16,339 nt of DNA, taken from Candidatus Atribacteria bacterium (lineage in GTDB: Bacteria; Atribacterota; JALVIU01). The notes beneath the pieces are model-generated. The model saw only the letters and a program-made list of their open reading frames with translations. It was not told the DNA's origin and searched no databases. The DNA lies in contig JALVIU010000068.1 in assembly GCA_027028665.1 (NCBI GenBank), forward strand, positions 1-16,339, read 5' to 3'. Each line of letters starts with the position of its first letter. Within the stretch, counting starts at the first letter, position 1. Positions 14,058 through 16,339 of the stretch are shown piece after piece. A program made the position numbers and the translations under genes.

Positions 14058-14915
14058 ATGAACTATCAGAGCACTATTCTATTAAAGCTAAATGGTATAA
14101 TGAATAGTTTAACTCCAAGAGAAAAGAAAGTAGCAGAGTATATTTTGAAAAGACCTGAAGATGTAATTCACTTCTCTATTACAGAATTTGCAGAAAATGC
14201 AGGAATAAGCGAAAGTACAATCTATAGGCTGGTACGGAGATTAAAGTTTACAGGTTATCAAGAGTTTAAAATTGAGCTTGCTAAGGAACTTGCATCCCCT
14301 CTCATTAATGTAAATGAGGAAATTGGACCAGAAGACTCGACAAGAGATATAGCAACAAAAGTGATAAATTCTAACATAGAGTCCTTGAAAAATACGCTCC
14401 AAATACTCGACCCTAAAGAACTGGAAAAAGTTACAGAGGCTATAATGAAAGCAAGACGAATTGTAACCTTAGGCGTAGGAAGTTCAGGAGTAATTGCTCA
14501 AGAAGCAGCAAATAAGCTAATAAGACTTGGTCTTTCAGCATCTGCATATAACGATACTCATATGCAGATAATTGTTTGCTCTCTATTAAACGAAAATGAT
14601 GTAGTAATTGGAATATCACATAGTGGAAATCTAAAAGATATAATAAGGGCATTAGAGGTGGCAAAAGAGGCAGGAGCAACTACAGTATGCATAACTAATA
14701 ATATAAATTCCCCTATTACGAAGGTGTCAGAATATAAACTTTATACTGCAGTTCCTCAAGAGCTCTCATATGGAGATGTGCTTTCATCAAGAATTGCAGA
14801 ACTAACCGTAATTGACATTTTATATTCTATAATCGCTATAAAGAATCTAGAAGAAAGTAAGGAAAAAGTCAAAAAGATAGAAGAAGCCCTGGAAGAAGAA
14901 AAATTGCAACCATAA
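14058..14915 (+). CDS. MurR/RpiR family transcriptional regulator (HTH + SIS domains)
   Basis: A 285-residue DNA-binding regulator. The N-terminal RpiR-type helix-turn-helix spans about residues 1-77, with SLTPREKKVAEYIL (17-30) and the recognition segment ITEFAENAGISESTIYRLVR (41-60). The C-terminal SIS phosphosugar-binding domain begins near residue 120. It shows GVGSSG (139-144) and GISHSGN (185-191) as the phosphosugar-binding loops and a DVLSSRIAELTVIDILY stretch. Family members respond to sugar phosphates such as MurNAc-6-phosphate. Here the inducer is unknown and no sugar gene lies next door. It is divergent from the M19 dipeptidase, its most likely target besides itself. I chose ATG 14058 over GTG 14046 on ribosome-binding-site grounds. 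A strong terminator follows at once. Confidence 0.93.
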   Translation: MNYQSTILLKLNGIMNSLTPREKKVAEYILKRPEDVIHFSITEFAENAGISESTIYRLVRRLKFTGYQEFKIELAKELASPLINVNEEIGPEDSTRDIATKVINSNIESLKNTLQILDPKELEKVTEAIMKARRIVTLGVGSSGVIAQEAANKLIRLGLSASAYNDTHMQIIVCSLLNENDVVIGISHSGNLKDIIRALEVAKEAGATTVCITNNINSPITKVSEYKLYTAVPQELSYGDVLSSRIAELTVIDILYSIIAIKNLEESKEKVKKIEEALEEEKLQP

Positions 14916-14920
14916 TAAAT

Positions 14921-14949
14921 AAAAAAGGGAGGCAGAGCCTCCCTTTTTT
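14921..14949. terminator. Bidirectional intrinsic terminator
   Basis: Perfect 7-bp stem GGGAGGC (14927-14933) / GCCTCCC (14937-14943) with a three-base AGA loop. It is flanked by six A on the left and six T on the right, so it can work in both directions. It ends the regulator transcript (stop at 14915) and that of the convergent alpha-2-macroglobulin gene, whose own TAA stop (14948-14950) overlaps the end of the T tract. Confidence 0.92.
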
Positions 14950-16339
14950 ATTGGGTAATTTCAATACTTCCCTTATTTCCAAAACCTTTTATCTTTGGAT
15001 CATACATAAGGGTAAGGTGTGAAGGAAGTATATTAAATTTTCCTTTCATTCTGGCACGTGCAATATAGCTAAACTTTGATATACCCTTAGGGATATAATC
15101 TACAAAGAAAACTACTCTATTTTTTCTATATTCCTTATATATATACCAATATAGATCCTCTTCTTCCGTATTTTCTTCCTCGTCTGCAATATTATAATTC
15201 CAGTCATCTTTTATATATTCAAATCCTGCAGGTCTTGGAACCTCTATTATCACATTGTAATACTCATGCGGAGAATTTATCTCTATCTCTGAAAGGATAG
15301 TATCATTTAGTTTTATATTACCATCTATTTTTTCCTTAGAAAAAATTCGTTTCTTCTCCATTACATGGGATATTAACCTGTAATATTTTACATCAATTCC
15401 TATATTGGATTCTTCGGGTGCACTATCTTTCCAGTAATCAAGGTATACTCGATAATATCCTACTCCTCTTCCTTCTTTCTGAATCTCTATATTATCTATG
15501 TTCCCTATCTCTTTAATATCCAGTGGTATAGTAATAGTCTTTCCCTTGGTTCCATTATACTTTAGAATCTTATTACCTACTTTAATAGTAAATGCCCAGG
15601 CATCTATCCGATCCCTCTTTTGTTTTAAATAATCTGCTAAAAACAAGAGGGATATAGCTGTAGTTTTAGTATTTATCCAATTATCCCCTGTTTTGTAATC
15701 TAAAAGATAGCGAGCTATATCATCAAGTAAAGGGTTAGATGGTGAGATGGAAAGTAGTACAAAACCTATCCAGGAAGTGGTCTCTACATCTGTAATATAA
15801 AGATAATCTTGATTGTAGCCTTCCCAATATATATAACCATTACTACTTTTCTTTCTATTCTCTATCTCATACATAGATTGGTCTAACAGCTCTTTCTCTC
15901 CCAGATTCTTAAAAGCAAGAGCTATATATGCCAATGTAATAGATGGAACCTCTTTATCGGCCCTTATATCTTCAAATGTATCTATAGACAGCTTTTCTAT
16001 GAGTTTTCTTTCATCTTGATGACTTCCCTTCCACAGTGTAAGCATATATAATACAAATCCCTTTTCAGGATGTGAAAGATCATCAAATACATCCTCCTGG
16101 CTTACCTGATTCATAAGATATTCATATCCTCTACTAAGGGCATTATCTGAAACAAGATATCCATTATCTTTTAGTAATTCCAGACCAAATAATACATATG
16201 CAGTTTGTATAGGAGAACTATCATCAAATTCCCACCATCCCCATCCACCATCATCATGTTGATATCTATACAACTTCCTCATACCTTTTATAATCATCTT
16301 ATCGAGCTCTTCAAATCCCTTAGGGTGAAGATTATAGAG
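14948..16339 (-). CDS. Bacterial alpha-2-macroglobulin, C-terminal part (partial)
   Basis: The last 463 residues of a large envelope protein of the alpha-2-macroglobulin family, thought in bacteria to trap foreign proteases. The visible part starts in the alpha/alpha-toroid thioester domain, with the signature YQHDDGGWGWWEFDDSSPIQTAYVLFGLELL (positions about 16165-16260 of the window). Further helical repeats (YIALAFKNLGEKELL, TSWIGFVLLSIS, TTAISLLFLADYL) follow. A beta-rich macroglobulin/receptor-like domain comes after, with IIEVPRPAGFEYI and the family-typical ending PSHLTLMYDPKIKGFGNKGSIEI. The frame is open through the right edge (upstream codons read LYNLHPKGFEELDK), so the ATG at 16297 is internal and the true start lies outside. 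Whether a CxEQ thioester motif is present cannot be seen. A periplasmic or outer-surface location is known for the family; no signal is visible here. Confidence 0.88.
   Translation of the reverse strand, partial: LYNLHPKGFEELDKMIIKGMRKLYRYQHDDGGWGWWEFDDSSPIQTAYVLFGLELLKDNGYLVSDNALSRGYEYLMNQVSQEDVFDDLSHPEKGFVLYMLTLWKGSHQDERKLIEKLSIDTFEDIRADKEVPSITLAYIALAFKNLGEKELLDQSMYEIENRKKSSNGYIYWEGYNQDYLYITDVETTSWIGFVLLSISPSNPLLDDIARYLLDYKTGDNWINTKTTAISLLFLADYLKQKRDRIDAWAFTIKVGNKILKYNGTKGKTITIPLDIKEIGNIDNIEIQKEGRGVGYYRVYLDYWKDSAPEESNIGIDVKYYRLISHVMEKKRIFSKEKIDGNIKLNDTILSEIEINSPHEYYNVIIEVPRPAGFEYIKDDWNYNIADEEENTEEEDLYWYIYKEYRKNRVVFFVDYIPKGISKFSYIARARMKGKFNILPSHLTLMYDPKIKGFGNKGSIEITQ

Noticed and set aside
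1-16339. CRISPR array, insertion sequence, phage or defence genes
   Set aside because: No regularly spaced repeats, terminal inverted repeats, transposase or phage-like proteins were seen on either strand.

Overview
The window comes from an AT-rich bacterial chromosome, most likely a thermophile. A Dictyoglomus-like organism is my best guess, from the overall protein character and from the mix of zinc-ribbon L24, zinc-type S14 and a bacterial alpha-2-macroglobulin. This placement is inference and was not tested by any search. Almost everything is on the minus strand; only one gene, a MurR/RpiR-type regulator, lies on the plus strand.

From right to left (direction of transcription), positions 11634 down to 1 form one long translation operon. 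A strong promoter (TTGACT-17-TATAAT, 11634-11662) precedes tRNA-Thr(UGU), tRNA-Tyr(GUA), tRNA-Thr(GGU) and tuf. The S10 cluster follows (rpsJ rplC rplD rplW rplB rpsS rplV rpsC rplP rpmC rpsQ), then the spc cluster (rplN rplX rplE rpsN rpsH rplF rplR rpsE rpmD rplO secY). secY is cut by the left edge. Gene order within the two clusters is the canonical one. Gaps are 0-30 nt, several genes overlap, and many Shine-Dalgarno sequences sit inside the end of the preceding gene, so translational coupling is likely. I saw no internal terminator.

Positions 11659-12922 hold a second small unit on the same strand. A strong promoter (TTGACA-17-TAAAAT) lies just upstream of tRNA-Val(GAC). It is followed 12 nt later by a DUF6873-like (GME-fold) protein that starts with TTG and has no Shine-Dalgarno, and then by a small YbjN-like protein. 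The stop codon of the latter lies inside the -35 box of the tuf operon promoter.

Positions 12926-14915 hold a divergent pair: an M19 (renal-type) dipeptidase on the minus strand and a MurR/RpiR regulator with a SIS domain on the plus strand. They share a 178-nt intergenic region with promoters in both directions and a candidate operator over the regulator's -10 box. A bidirectional hairpin terminator at 14921-14949 separates the regulator from the convergent last gene. That gene is the C-terminal 463 residues of a bacterial alpha-2-macroglobulin, which runs off the right edge.

I found no CRISPR array, insertion sequence or phage gene, and no clearly undescribed system. The most unusual points are the tRNA-protein operon junctions: both the tRNA before tuf and the tRNA before the DUF6873-like gene are followed by a T7 tract.
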